Origin: Algoriphagus aquaeductus
GTDB taxonomy: Bacteria > Bacteroidota > Bacteroidia > Cytophagales > Cyclobacteriaceae
Length of the DNA: 64,000 bases
Direction of reading: 5' to 3'
Assembly: GCF_003253485.1 (NCBI RefSeq)
Contig: NZ_QKTX01000002.1
Coordinates: 62,001-126,000 of the forward strand
The position numbers and the translations under genes are program-made. The notes below the pieces were generated by a model that saw nothing but the letters and a program-made list of their open reading frames with translations, made no database searches and was not told where the DNA came from. Positions 53,205 to 62,017 of this stretch are shown in pieces; position 1 is the stretch's first letter, and every line of letters begins with the position of its first letter.

Positions 53205-53608
53205 GCTCTTCCAAAAGGGATCTCGTCAAATACCGACTTGAAAGAGCCTTTGAAACTTATGAGGATGCTTTGCTATTAGCCACCAACAAAAAATGGAATT
53301 CGGCAATAAACAGACTTTATTATGCGGCCTTTTATGCGGTTTCGGCTCTTATTCTTTTGCAAAATCAAACCTCCTTTACCCATAATGGAGTAAAAATTTC
53401 CTTTTCAGTACGCTTTATAAAAACCGGATTAATTGAGGTTTTTTACGGCAAATTATACTCTCAACTTTTCTCTTGGAGGCAAAAAGGGGATTACGACGAC
53501 CTATTTGATTTTGACGAAGAAACCGTCTTACCTTATCTCGACCCAGTTAAAAAATTGATTGAAAGGATTGGTAATCTGATTAAAGAGACCTTAGACAAAA
53601 CTCCCTGA
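53201..53608 (+). CDS. HEPN-domain protein, probable toxin partner (HepT-like, UPF0332 type)
   Basis: A 135-residue all-helical protein with the HEPN core: KYRLERAFETYEDALLLA, then SAINRLYYAAFYAVSALI and a C-terminal SWRQKGDYDD. In MNT/HEPN systems the HEPN subunit is the toxin, often an RNase. The single histidine is in FTHNG with no arginine 5-7 residues before it, so the canonical Rx4-6H RNase motif is absent; activity is uncertain. It is translationally coupled to the MNT gene, and its last 29 bp overlap the convergent hydrolase gene. Confidence 0.85.
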   Translation: MSSSKRDLVKYRLERAFETYEDALLLATNKKWNSAINRLYYAAFYAVSALILLQNQTSFTHNGVKISFSVRFIKTGLIEVFYGKLYSQLFSWRQKGDYDDLFDFDEETVLPYLDPVKKLIERIGNLIKETLDKTP

Positions 53609-54341
53609 CCACTTCCACCGTCTTCTCTCTTTCCTCCACCATCCCCATATGGCCGACTCCATGGAGTTCGATGTAGTGAGAAAAGGCATCTTGTTGCGCC
53701 CGGCTGGCTTCAATTTTCACCGCACCGTCTTCTGTGCCTGCGATCAGGAGTTTCGGCCCTTTGAAATTTCTCAGGATTTCTACCCGATCTTTTCGATCCC
53801 GCATGGCACCTGCATAAGCGATCAGGCCGTCCAAACTGGATCGTTTGGCGTCTTCGATGGCAGCTTGGATTTCAGCGGATAGTTCTTCTCTTCGGTTTTC
53901 CGGAAAAAGAGGGGGGACAAAAGAAGTAACAAATTTTTCTACTCCATTCTTTTTCAAAAAAGTAATGGTACGATTGCGCATTTCCTTCTTTTCCTCATCA
54001 TCTGGAAAAGCCGTGGAGTGAAAAAGCCCGATTGCTTTGAGTCCGCTGCCCATCAATTCCAACAAGGCCAAAGTCACATAACCTCCCAACGAATGACCGA
54101 TGACAATCGGATCGTGGATGTGATTTTCCTCCATCCACTCTTCCAACTGCACGGCTACTTCTTCCAGAGAAATCTGATCTCCAAAAATCGGGGAATCTCC
54201 AAAGCCGGGAAGGTCAGGGCAAATCACTCGAAAATAGGCGGAAAGCTCCTCTGCAAAGTAATTCCACATCCTTCCACTTTCGCAGAAGCCATGAATAAGA
54301 ACCAAAGGCTGACCGGAGCCTTTTTCAAAAAAATGAATCAT
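53580..54341 (-). CDS. Alpha/beta-hydrolase fold protein
   Basis: A 253-residue hydrolase. The nucleophile elbow GHSLGG puts Ser84 in place, the oxyanion HGFCES is near residue 17, and a C-terminal HGVGHMG supplies the histidine; the acid is likely Asp in the GTEDGAV turn. The family includes esterases, lactonases and haloperoxidase-like enzymes; the substrate is unknown. It ends inside the HEPN gene (29 bp, antisense) and starts 15 bp before the dxs gene end on the same strand, so dxs and hydrolase may share a transcript. Confidence 0.92.
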   Translation of the reverse strand: MIHFFEKGSGQPLVLIHGFCESGRMWNYFAEELSAYFRVICPDLPGFGDSPIFGDQISLEEVAVQLEEWMEENHIHDPIVIGHSLGGYVTLALLELMGSGLKAIGLFHSTAFPDDEEKKEMRNRTITFLKKNGVEKFVTSFVPPLFPENRREELSAEIQAAIEDAKRSSLDGLIAYAGAMRDRKDRVEILRNFKGPKLLIAGTEDGAVKIEASRAQQDAFSHYIELHGVGHMGMVEEREKTVEVVREFCLRSL

Positions 54342-54355
54342 TAGAGAATTGATTT

Positions 54356-56269
54356 TTAAGAAACTAAAACCTGCTCTGCCAGGCTTCTGACTGTTGCGGC
54401 AATTCCATCCGGATCAAATCCACACTCACGATGAAGCTCGATCTGCTCTCCGTGCTCGATGATATCATCAGGAATTCCCAATCGCTTCACCTGAGCCTGA
54501 TAGCCGTGATCCATCATCCACTCGAGTACGGCTGATCCAAAACCTCCCATGAGACAGCCATCCTCTACTGTGATTACTTTTTTGAATTTCGAAAACACCT
54601 CGTGCAATAAGTCTCCATCCAAAGGCTTGACAAATCGCATGTCGTAATGGGCAGGATTTAGGCCTTCTTTTTCCAAGGTCTTACAGGCTTCCACGGCATA
54701 GTTTCCAATAGCACCTAAAGATAGAATGGCTACATCCTCACCTTCCCGTACAATTCGGCCTTGTCCAACGGGGATTTCTCTGAGCGGGGTTTTCCACTCC
54801 GGCATCACCCCGTTTCCTCTCGGATATCGGATAGAAAATGGCCCTCCGTATACCGAACCTGTATACATCAGGTTTCGAAGTTCTTCCTCATTCATCGGTG
54901 CAGAAACTACCAGATTTGGTACACAGCGGAAATAAGCGATATCATAGGCCCCATGGTGAGTAGGTCCATCTGCACCGGCAAATCCGGCTCTGTCCAGGCA
55001 GAAGACCACAGGCAAATTCTGCAAACAAACGTCATGGATCACCTGATCATAGGCTCGCTGCATAAATGAGGAATAAATATTACAGAATGGAACCAGTCCT
55101 TGAGTGGCCATACCGGCAGAGAACGTGACCGCATGCTGCTCGGCAATCCCTACATCAAAAGCACGGTCAGGCATGGCTTTCATCATGATATTGAGCGAAG
55201 ATCCCGATGGCATGGCTGGAGTCACGCCCATGATTCTGGGATCCTTTTCCGCCAACTCAACCAGTGTGTGGCCAAATACATCCTGGTATTTGGGTGCTTG
55301 AGGCGTAGTAGGTACTTTTTTGAAAATCTCACCGGTAACCTTATCAAAGGTGCCCGGTGCATGCCAAGTCGTTTTATTTCCGCTTTCGGCAGGTCCGTAG
55401 CCTTTGCCTTTCACGGTGACACAATGGAGAATTTTTGGACCGGGAATATCTCTCAAATCTTTAAGAATCTCCACCAAATGATCTACATCATGACCATCTA
55501 CAGGACCAAAATACCGTAAGTTGAGTGATTCAAACAGGTTGCTTTGCTTAAGCACCGCAGACTTGATCGCTCCCTCGACTTTGGAGATCACCTCCTGCGC
55601 ACTACTTCCGAATTTGCTGAGCTTACCCAGCATTTTCCAAACTTCATCTTTGACCTTGTTGTAGGTATGGGAAGTAGTGATATCGGTGAGGTAATCTTTA
55701 AGTGCACCGACATTTGGGTCGATGGACATGCAGTTATCGTTGAGAATGATAAGCAGGTTGGTATCACTGACACCGGCATGATTCATGGCTTCAAAAGCCA
55801 TCCCTCCGGTCATGGATCCATCTCCGATCACTGCCACATGCTGAATCGGATTGTTTTTGTATTTGGAGGCAACTGCCATTCCTAAGGCAGCCGAAATAGA
55901 AGTACTGGAATGACCCACTCCAAACGTATCGTATTCGCTTTCTTTTCTTTTTGGAAAACCCGAAAGACCACCGTAAACCCTATTGGTATGGAACTGATCT
56001 CTTCGGCCCGTTAAGATCTTATGCCCATAGGCCTGATGTCCTACATCCCACACCAATTGATCTTGAGGTGTATTCAGGACATAATGCAAAGCAACAGTCA
56101 ATTCTACGACTCCCAAACTCGCTCCAAAATGACCTCCATATACGGACACATTATCCACAATAAAATGGCGCAATTCCTCGCAGATTTGAACCAATTTATC
56201 TTTTGGAAACTTTTTTAAATCCTCTGGAGTCTGTATTTGGGCTAGAAGTGGACCAGGTGTGATCTGCAT
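54356..56269 (-). CDS. dxs: 1-deoxy-D-xylulose-5-phosphate synthase
   Basis: A 637-residue thiamine-diphosphate enzyme joining pyruvate and glyceraldehyde 3-phosphate, the first step of the MEP isoprenoid pathway. Landmarks: GHQAYGHKILTGRR, the ThDP motif GDGSMTGGMAFEAMNHAG with NDNCMSI, and GIAEQHAVTFSAG in the pyrimidine domain. The ATG at 56269 fits the family start; an upstream TTG at 56290 adds seven residues. Isoprenoids feed undecaprenyl phosphate used by several genes in this window. Confidence 0.97.
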   Translation of the reverse strand: MQITPGPLLAQIQTPEDLKKFPKDKLVQICEELRHFIVDNVSVYGGHFGASLGVVELTVALHYVLNTPQDQLVWDVGHQAYGHKILTGRRDQFHTNRVYGGLSGFPKRKESEYDTFGVGHSSTSISAALGMAVASKYKNNPIQHVAVIGDGSMTGGMAFEAMNHAGVSDTNLLIILNDNCMSIDPNVGALKDYLTDITTSHTYNKVKDEVWKMLGKLSKFGSSAQEVISKVEGAIKSAVLKQSNLFESLNLRYFGPVDGHDVDHLVEILKDLRDIPGPKILHCVTVKGKGYGPAESGNKTTWHAPGTFDKVTGEIFKKVPTTPQAPKYQDVFGHTLVELAEKDPRIMGVTPAMPSGSSLNIMMKAMPDRAFDVGIAEQHAVTFSAGMATQGLVPFCNIYSSFMQRAYDQVIHDVCLQNLPVVFCLDRAGFAGADGPTHHGAYDIAYFRCVPNLVVSAPMNEEELRNLMYTGSVYGGPFSIRYPRGNGVMPEWKTPLREIPVGQGRIVREGEDVAILSLGAIGNYAVEACKTLEKEGLNPAHYDMRFVKPLDGDLLHEVFSKFKKVITVEDGCLMGGFGSAVLEWMMDHGYQAQVKRLGIPDDIIEHGEQIELHRECGFDPDGIAATVRSLAEQVLVS

Positions 56270-56399
56270 TTGATGTCGGGTTGGTGTCAAAAAAGGATAA
56301 CTTCAGGATAGGTAGTTTGTTTGGAACTCAAGTAAAATGCCACACCCTACCAATCTTTCCATTATTTCCCTCATCTCCAATTAATTTATCTTAATTGAA

Positions 56400-56407
56400 T
56401 ATCTTTG
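56400..56407 (+). promoter_or_regulatory. Candidate -7 promoter box for the scpA operon
   Basis: TATCTTTG matches TAnnTTTG exactly and lies 41 bp before the GTG start of scpA. No clear -33 element at the expected spacing. Confidence 0.4.
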
Positions 56408-56448
56408 GCTACGAAGAGGCAAAATTAACCCAATAATTTAAATATCCG

Positions 56449-57198
56449 GTGAGTTTCGAGATCAAATTACCCTTGTTCGAAGGACCGTTCGACCTGATGC
56501 TCTTCTTTATCGAGCGGGACGAGCTGGATATCTATGATATTCCGATCTCCAAGATTACCAATGACTTCCTCGATTACATCCACCACTTGGAAAAAATGGA
56601 AATTGAGGTAGCCAGCGAATTTATCCTCTTTGCCGCCACCCTGATGAAGATCAAATCCAGGATGCTCCTTCCCAGACCTGAACTCAATGAGCAGGGAGAG
56701 GAAATTGATCCCAGGGAGGAATTGGTCAGAAATTTATTGGAATACAAAAAATACAAGTCCGTGGTAGAGGAGCTTGCCCATATGGAACAAGACCAAATGT
56801 CCAAGGAAAAAAGAGGCAACCTTCTCAGAGAACTTCAAGAGCTGAGCAAAGTAGAAGATGTAGAAGCTGAAATGCAGCATGTGGATCTATACAAGCTTTT
56901 GAAGGTATTTCAAAAGTGTATGTCCAGGCTTGCAGCACGGTCAGAGGAAACCAAACACACGGTAATTCAGTATCCCTATACTATAGAGCAACAAAAGGAC
57001 TTTGTTTTGGAGAAAATCAGCTTCAAAAAACAAGTACCTTTTACTGAATTCATCACCTACAAACCCGATAAGATTTTTGTGATTTATACATTCCTTGCCA
57101 TCCTAGAACTTCTCCAGCTATCTCAAGTTACCATCATCATCGGTGAGGGGTACAATAATTTTTGGGTTGAAAAGACTGAGCCAATCGCTGCAGCCTAG
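56449..57198 (+). CDS. scpA: Segregation and condensation protein A
   Basis: A 249-residue kleisin-type subunit of the SMC-ScpAB chromosome condensin. Family text: IKLPLFEGPFDLMLFFIERDELD (its GPFDLML core) at the start, ISKITNDFLDY, FILFAATLMKIKSRMLLP, and a C-terminal winged helix with FLAILELLQLSQV. The start is GTG at 56449; no ATG is available before the core. scpB is not adjacent. It heads the operon scpA, flippase-like gene, murF-alr and channel (gaps of 2, 0 and 22 bp). Confidence 0.94.
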   Translation: MSFEIKLPLFEGPFDLMLFFIERDELDIYDIPISKITNDFLDYIHHLEKMEIEVASEFILFAATLMKIKSRMLLPRPELNEQGEEIDPREELVRNLLEYKKYKSVVEELAHMEQDQMSKEKRGNLLRELQELSKVEDVEAEMQHVDLYKLLKVFQKCMSRLAARSEETKHTVIQYPYTIEQQKDFVLEKISFKKQVPFTEFITYKPDKIFVIYTFLAILELLQLSQVTIIIGEGYNNFWVEKTEPIAAA

Positions 57199-57200
57199 GT

Positions 57201-58262
57201 ATGAAGTTGGATAACAAAAAGATCTTCCAAACACTCAACCCAAACAAGGTCTGGGTTCCGGTCATCATTGGCTTGGCTATTGTTTTTGCCATGTTTTACA
57301 TGGATCCCAACTTGACTGCGGCCAATCTCAAAGTAGTCTTTGACGCGTCTCCGATTTTTATTTTTCTGGCCATACTGGTAATATTCTTTCGTGACTTTGG
57401 GTATGTCTACCGAATCCGGGAGATTACCGATCGCCAACTCACCTGGACGAGGTCAATTTATGTCATTATCCTCTGGGAATTTGCCTCAGCAGTCACACCC
57501 TCTGTAGTCGGTGGTACCGCAGTAGCGATGTTTATTCTCAACAAAGAAGGAATCAAAATGGGCAAAGCCATTGCTTACGTGATGGTGACTGCAATTTTAG
57601 ACAACCTATTTTTCGTCATTGGGGCACCTATCATTCTTTATTTTGCCAAGGGAAACATTTTTCCCAACAGTAAACTGTTAGAGTCGCAACTTGGGGACAG
57701 CTTGGAGGCCATTTTTTGGCTGAGTTATGCGCTTTACGCCTCGTACAGCTTGGTCATGGCAGCGGCACTTTTCTATCGGCCTCGCGTGTTTAAGTGGATT
57801 TTGATCAAACTCTTTTCCATCAAATTCCTCCGCAAATGGAAGCATGACGCCCAGGAATATGGCAATCAAATCATAGAGGCTTCTCGTCAACTTTCCGGTA
57901 AATCATTCCGATACTGGTTGCCCATCATTGGAGCCACTATCTTCATTTGGTCTTCGCGCTATTTGATGCTCAATGCCTTGATCTCTGCCTTTGTCCCATT
58001 GGATATATTAGACCATGTGATTGTGTTTGCCAGGCAAGTGATCATGTGGATCGTGATGATGATCTCACCCACTCCCGGAAGCAGTGGAACCGCTGAGTTT
58101 TTCTATGGGCAGTTTTTCACCCAATTTCTAGGTCAATATACCTTCGTCACCAGTATCGTTTGGAGATTGCTTTCGTATTATCCTTACCTACTGCTTGGCG
58201 CCATTTTTCTGCCAAAATGGATCAGACAGGTGTTTTTCAAAAAGAAAACCGAAGAATCCTAA
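57201..58262 (+). CDS. Flippase-like membrane protein (UPF0104/LPG synthase transmembrane family)
   Basis: A 353-residue protein with about eight helices and the UPF0104 signature blocks VTPSVVGGTAVAMFIL, DNLFFVIG and SPTPGSSGTAE. The family is the membrane half of lysyl-phosphatidylglycerol synthases and includes stand-alone forms thought to move lipids or be glycan flippases; no aminoacyl-transferase domain is present here. The function is unproven. Its TAA is immediately followed by the murF-alr ATG, hinting at a cell-wall or lipid-linked role. Confidence 0.85.
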   Translation: MKLDNKKIFQTLNPNKVWVPVIIGLAIVFAMFYMDPNLTAANLKVVFDASPIFIFLAILVIFFRDFGYVYRIREITDRQLTWTRSIYVIILWEFASAVTPSVVGGTAVAMFILNKEGIKMGKAIAYVMVTAILDNLFFVIGAPIILYFAKGNIFPNSKLLESQLGDSLEAIFWLSYALYASYSLVMAAALFYRPRVFKWILIKLFSIKFLRKWKHDAQEYGNQIIEASRQLSGKSFRYWLPIIGATIFIWSSRYLMLNALISAFVPLDILDHVIVFARQVIMWIVMMISPTPGSSGTAEFFYGQFFTQFLGQYTFVTSIVWRLLSYYPYLLLGAIFLPKWIRQVFFKKKTEES

Positions 58263-60734
58263 ATGCTCACCTCCCTTTCCATAGATCAACTCCGGCAAAT
58301 TACCCATGGAGAAGTCCTTGGCAAAAACCGGACACCCCAGATTTCGCAAATCAGTATAGATTCCCGACAGATCATCCATCCAGATCAAACCTTATTTGTG
58401 GCCCTCCGGGGAGCCAAGGCGGATGGGGCAGAATTTATCCCCGAATTGATGGAGCAGGGAATCCGGATGTTTTTGGTTCATCAGGATTGGAAAAAGGTAA
58501 ACGTTTTTCAAGATCAAGCCACCTTCATTTTGGTGCCAGATACCCGAAAAGCGCTCCAGCAAATTGCTTCATACCAACGGGGCCAATTTTCAAAACCTGT
58601 GGTTGGGATCACCGGAAGTAATGGAAAAACGATCGTCAAAGAGTGGCTGGGACAGGTCTTGGGACAAAGTTTTACGGTGGCCAAAAGTCCAAAAAGCTAC
58701 AATTCCCAAGTGGGTGTTCCTTTATCCATCTTTGGAATTCAGCCCTATCATCAGGTAGCGATCTTGGAAGCAGGTATATCCCGAAGCGGGGAAATGAAAA
58801 GTCTCGAATCGATGATCAAGCCGGAACTGGGGATTTTCACCACGATAGGTTCTGCTCATGAGGAGGGGTTTTCAGGTTTAAAAGATAAAATCCAGGAAAA
58901 ACTCCAACTTTTCCAAGACACCAAGCTTCTGATCTACTGCCAAGATATGGTAGAAATAGCCAAAGAAATAGAAGCCTCCTTTCCAAAAGACCGATTGGTC
59001 GCTTGGTCCGTGAGTCCTGGATCAGATTTTACCGTTTCCCATAAAATCATTGAATCCAAAACACGACTCTTTTTAGTTGCCCATGATCTGAGAGCCTATA
59101 CTTTCTTGGTTCCCTTTACCGATAAGGCTTCTGTGGAAAATGTCACTCATGTGATTGTGGCCGCATTGACTTTGGGACAAGATATGCCGGATATCCAAGA
59201 GGGACTGGATCATCTCAAGCCGATAGATATGCGGCTGACGCTCAAGCCCGGAATCAACGATTCCCTGATCATCGACGACACCTACAATAATGACTTGGCC
59301 GGGCTAAAGGTAGCCATGGAATTTCTCAGCCAGCAACGGCCCAAGCGATCAAAAATCCTGATTCTTTCCGATCTCCTCCAACAGGGGCTTCCGGAAAAAA
59401 TTTATTCTGAAGTTGCCGAATTGGTTAAATCTTATGGAATCGATCAGCTGATCGGTGTAGGTCAGGACATCAAACGCTTGGAACACTTTTTCCCCGGAAA
59501 AACCCACATCTATCCAAGCACCGAGGCTTTTCTTCAGCAACTTGACCCTGAGAGCTTCCAAAATGATCTAATCCTGATCACGGGAGCCCGATCATTTGCC
59601 TTCGAAAAAATCGTCAACCGACTTCAGCAACGCATCCACGGCACCACGTTGGAGATCAATCTGAATGCCTTGACGCACAACTTCAATTTTTACAAAAGAC
59701 AGATCAAACCCGGCACCAAAGTCATGGTCATGGTGAAGGCGTTTGCATACGGAGGAGGGGCTGCGGAAATCGCAAACCACCTTCAGACGTTGGGAGCAGA
59801 CTACCTGGCGGTAGCGTTTTCAGATGAGGGTGTGGCGCTTAGAAAACAAGGAATCCGCTTGCCAATCATGGTGCTCAATCCGGTAGAGGAGTCATTTGAC
59901 CTTCTTCGCGAATACAATTTGGAGCCAGTAGTCTTCAGTCCGGAATTTTTCAAGAAACTGGGGCTTTTTGCGAGACATCATGCGATCCAGATACCCATTC
60001 ACCTGGATTTGGACACAGGAATGCATCGATTGGGTTTTGAACCCAAGCATCTTACTGAGCTGAAAAAACTGATTTCAGCCTACCCTGAGCTGAAAATCGC
60101 CAGTCTCTATACCCATCTCGTCGGGGCGGATGAGGAAGTTCACCATGATTTTTCTATCCAGCAGCTGGATCAGTTTATGGAGATGAAGTCACAGGTCGAG
60201 GCAGTTTTAGTTTACAAGCCGTTAATTCATGCGTTGAATTCTGCCGGAATCGTACGCTACCCAGACTATCAAATGGACATGGTCCGATTGGGGATCGGTC
60301 TGTACGGAGTAGAGGTGACCGGAAAATACGACGCCTCGCTAAAGCCGGTCAGTACGCTGAAAACCACCATTTCTCAGGTAAAAGAATTGCCGGCGGGTGC
60401 CACAGTTGGGTATTCTCGAAAAGGAGTTTTAGCTCAAGGAGGAAAAATCGCCACACTCGCGATCGGCTATGCGGATGGATACGATCGCCGATTTTCTCAG
60501 GGTATAGGATACGTGATCATCCAAGGGAAAAAAGCTCCTGTGATCGGCAATGTCTGTATGGATATGGTCATGGTAGATGTGACGCCACTTCCTGATGTGA
60601 AAGCAGGGGAGGAGGCGATCATCTACGGAGAGCAAATTTCACTCAAGGAACTCGCTGATCGGATCGGGACGATACCCTACGAGCTTTTGACCAATATCAG
60701 TACGCGGGTCAAGCGGGTGTATTATCTCGACTAG
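58263..60734 (+). CDS. murF-alr: Bifunctional MurF ligase / alanine racemase fusion
   Basis: An 823-residue fusion. The N-terminal MurF part (about 1-455) has the ATP loop GITGSNGKT and DDTYNNDLAGL; it adds D-Ala-D-Ala to UDP-MurNAc-tripeptide. The C-terminal racemase (from about residue 460) has the PLP-lysine Lys492 in VMVKAFAYG and AIGYADGYDRR, GNVCMDMVMVDV. The fusion links D-alanine supply to its use and is typical of Bacteroidota. It follows the flippase-like gene with no gap. A second, separate alanine racemase exists at 38078. Confidence 0.96.
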   Translation: MLTSLSIDQLRQITHGEVLGKNRTPQISQISIDSRQIIHPDQTLFVALRGAKADGAEFIPELMEQGIRMFLVHQDWKKVNVFQDQATFILVPDTRKALQQIASYQRGQFSKPVVGITGSNGKTIVKEWLGQVLGQSFTVAKSPKSYNSQVGVPLSIFGIQPYHQVAILEAGISRSGEMKSLESMIKPELGIFTTIGSAHEEGFSGLKDKIQEKLQLFQDTKLLIYCQDMVEIAKEIEASFPKDRLVAWSVSPGSDFTVSHKIIESKTRLFLVAHDLRAYTFLVPFTDKASVENVTHVIVAALTLGQDMPDIQEGLDHLKPIDMRLTLKPGINDSLIIDDTYNNDLAGLKVAMEFLSQQRPKRSKILILSDLLQQGLPEKIYSEVAELVKSYGIDQLIGVGQDIKRLEHFFPGKTHIYPSTEAFLQQLDPESFQNDLILITGARSFAFEKIVNRLQQRIHGTTLEINLNALTHNFNFYKRQIKPGTKVMVMVKAFAYGGGAAEIANHLQTLGADYLAVAFSDEGVALRKQGIRLPIMVLNPVEESFDLLREYNLEPVVFSPEFFKKLGLFARHHAIQIPIHLDLDTGMHRLGFEPKHLTELKKLISAYPELKIASLYTHLVGADEEVHHDFSIQQLDQFMEMKSQVEAVLVYKPLIHALNSAGIVRYPDYQMDMVRLGIGLYGVEVTGKYDASLKPVSTLKTTISQVKELPAGATVGYSRKGVLAQGGKIATLAIGYADGYDRRFSQGIGYVIIQGKKAPVIGNVCMDMVMVDVTPLPDVKAGEEAIIYGEQISLKELADRIGTIPYELLTNISTRVKRVYYLD

Positions 60735-60756
60735 TCACTTTTTATTAATTTCCGAC

Positions 60757-61566
60757 ATGAAGCTGAGCAAAAAATACCTAGCCCATGTGGTTTTCGAATC
60801 CAATGATCCGGCGTCCAAAACTTTTGACATCGCTCTTCTTGCCATTATTTTTGGATCCATCATCGTCGCCGTTCTGGATTCGGTCCAGAGCCTGCATGAA
60901 GCTTACGGGAGGTGGTTTTACTTGCTGGAACTTGGCTTTACCTTCCTTTTTACCATTGAATATATTCTTCGGGTGTGGCTGACCAGCCGAACTTTGAAAT
61001 ATGTCACAAGCTTCTATGGCATCATTGACCTGCTGGCGATTTTACCGGTTTACCTGAGCTTTTTCATCGCCAATACCCAACTTCTGTCTGTCATCCGGGC
61101 CTTACGGCTTCTTCGGGTGATCCGCATTATGAAATTGGGCAGATACTTGGCTGAGGCAGATTTCCTCCGGGAATCTCTTAAGGCCTCGGCTACCAAAATC
61201 CAACTTTTCCTCTTCACCGTTTTGACGATTGTGTTGGTGATGGGTACGCTGATGTTTGTGATAGAGGGACCATCAAGTGGGTTTACCAGCATTCCAGTGG
61301 CCATGTATTGGGCTATCGTGACCTTGACTACGGTGGGTTTTGGGGATATTACTCCGGTCACTCCACTCGGGCAGTTGATGGCATCCTTGATCATGCTCCT
61401 AGGCTACGCAATTATCGCCGTACCCACAGGGATTGTGAGTTCGGAAATGGCCCGAAGAAAGCGTCCAGAACACTTCGAAAAGCTCAAAAGCTGTACATTT
61501 TGCGGGTTTGAGCGAATAGAAGAAGGGGACAAATTCTGCCGTAAATGCGGGAATGAAATCAATTAA
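60757..61566 (+). CDS. Voltage-gated-like potassium channel with C-terminal zinc ribbon
   Basis: A 269-residue channel with six helices: an S4-like segment rich in arginine (RALRLLRVIRIMKLGR) and a pore helix with the selectivity filter TVGFGD (residues 192-197). After S6 a short linker leads to a zinc-ribbon knuckle, CTFCGF ... CRKCG. It should conduct K+ as a tetramer; the ribbon may bind a partner or metal. Last gene of the scpA operon (22 bp after murF-alr). Stop overlaps the convergent GNAT gene (TTAA). Confidence 0.93.
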   Translation: MKLSKKYLAHVVFESNDPASKTFDIALLAIIFGSIIVAVLDSVQSLHEAYGRWFYLLELGFTFLFTIEYILRVWLTSRTLKYVTSFYGIIDLLAILPVYLSFFIANTQLLSVIRALRLLRVIRIMKLGRYLAEADFLRESLKASATKIQLFLFTVLTIVLVMGTLMFVIEGPSSGFTSIPVAMYWAIVTLTTVGFGDITPVTPLGQLMASLIMLLGYAIIAVPTGIVSSEMARRKRPEHFEKLKSCTFCGFERIEEGDKFCRKCGNEIN

Positions 61567-62015
61567 AGTTCCTTAAACTGCATGTTCAAAATGGGATAGG
61601 GCATTCCTTCACCATCTGTTTCTGATCTGCCAATCACCACGAATCCTGCCTTTTCATAAAATCTTCTGGCACTTTCATTTTGCTCGTTGACATCTACTGT
61701 TTCACATCGTAATCGATAAATAGCAAAGTCAAGCATTTGCTTGCCATATCCATTCCCGAACAAATCTGGATCTAAAAACAACATTTCAAGCTTGCGTTCT
61801 GCAACTCCCAGAAATCCATAGACCTTGGTTCCCCCCATTAAGCAAAAGACTTCCAATTGGGTGAAATCGATACCCTGAACCAGCAACTTGATCTTCTCGA
61901 AATCGTCTTCATCCAGAAATTGATGCGTGGCTCTCACCGAGCGCTCCCAAACCATTAATAGTTGCTCCCTATGGAAAGGCTGATAAGACTGAATGGAAAA
62001 ATTATCAAGAAGCAT
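61563..62015 (-). CDS. GNAT-family N-acetyltransferase
   Basis: A 150-residue acetyltransferase with the GNAT fold. The acetyl-CoA pyrophosphate loop is seen as LFGNGYGKQML (Q/RxxGxG-like), followed by the DVNEQNESARRFYEKAGF motif typical of the family. The acceptor substrate is unknown. The gene is convergent with the channel gene (4-bp stop overlap) and begins two bases after the CLC gene ends, so the two are likely cotranscribed. Confidence 0.9.
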   Translation of the reverse strand: MLLDNFSIQSYQPFHREQLLMVWERSVRATHQFLDEDDFEKIKLLVQGIDFTQLEVFCLMGGTKVYGFLGVAERKLEMLFLDPDLFGNGYGKQMLDFAIYRLRCETVDVNEQNESARRFYEKAGFVVIGRSETDGEGMPYPILNMQFKEL

Positions 62016-62017
62016 GA

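Noticed and set aside
52887-53608. MNT/HEPN pair as part of a larger defence island
   Set aside because: Flanking genes (msrC, hydrolase, dxs) are housekeeping; no integrase, restriction or other defence gene is nearby.
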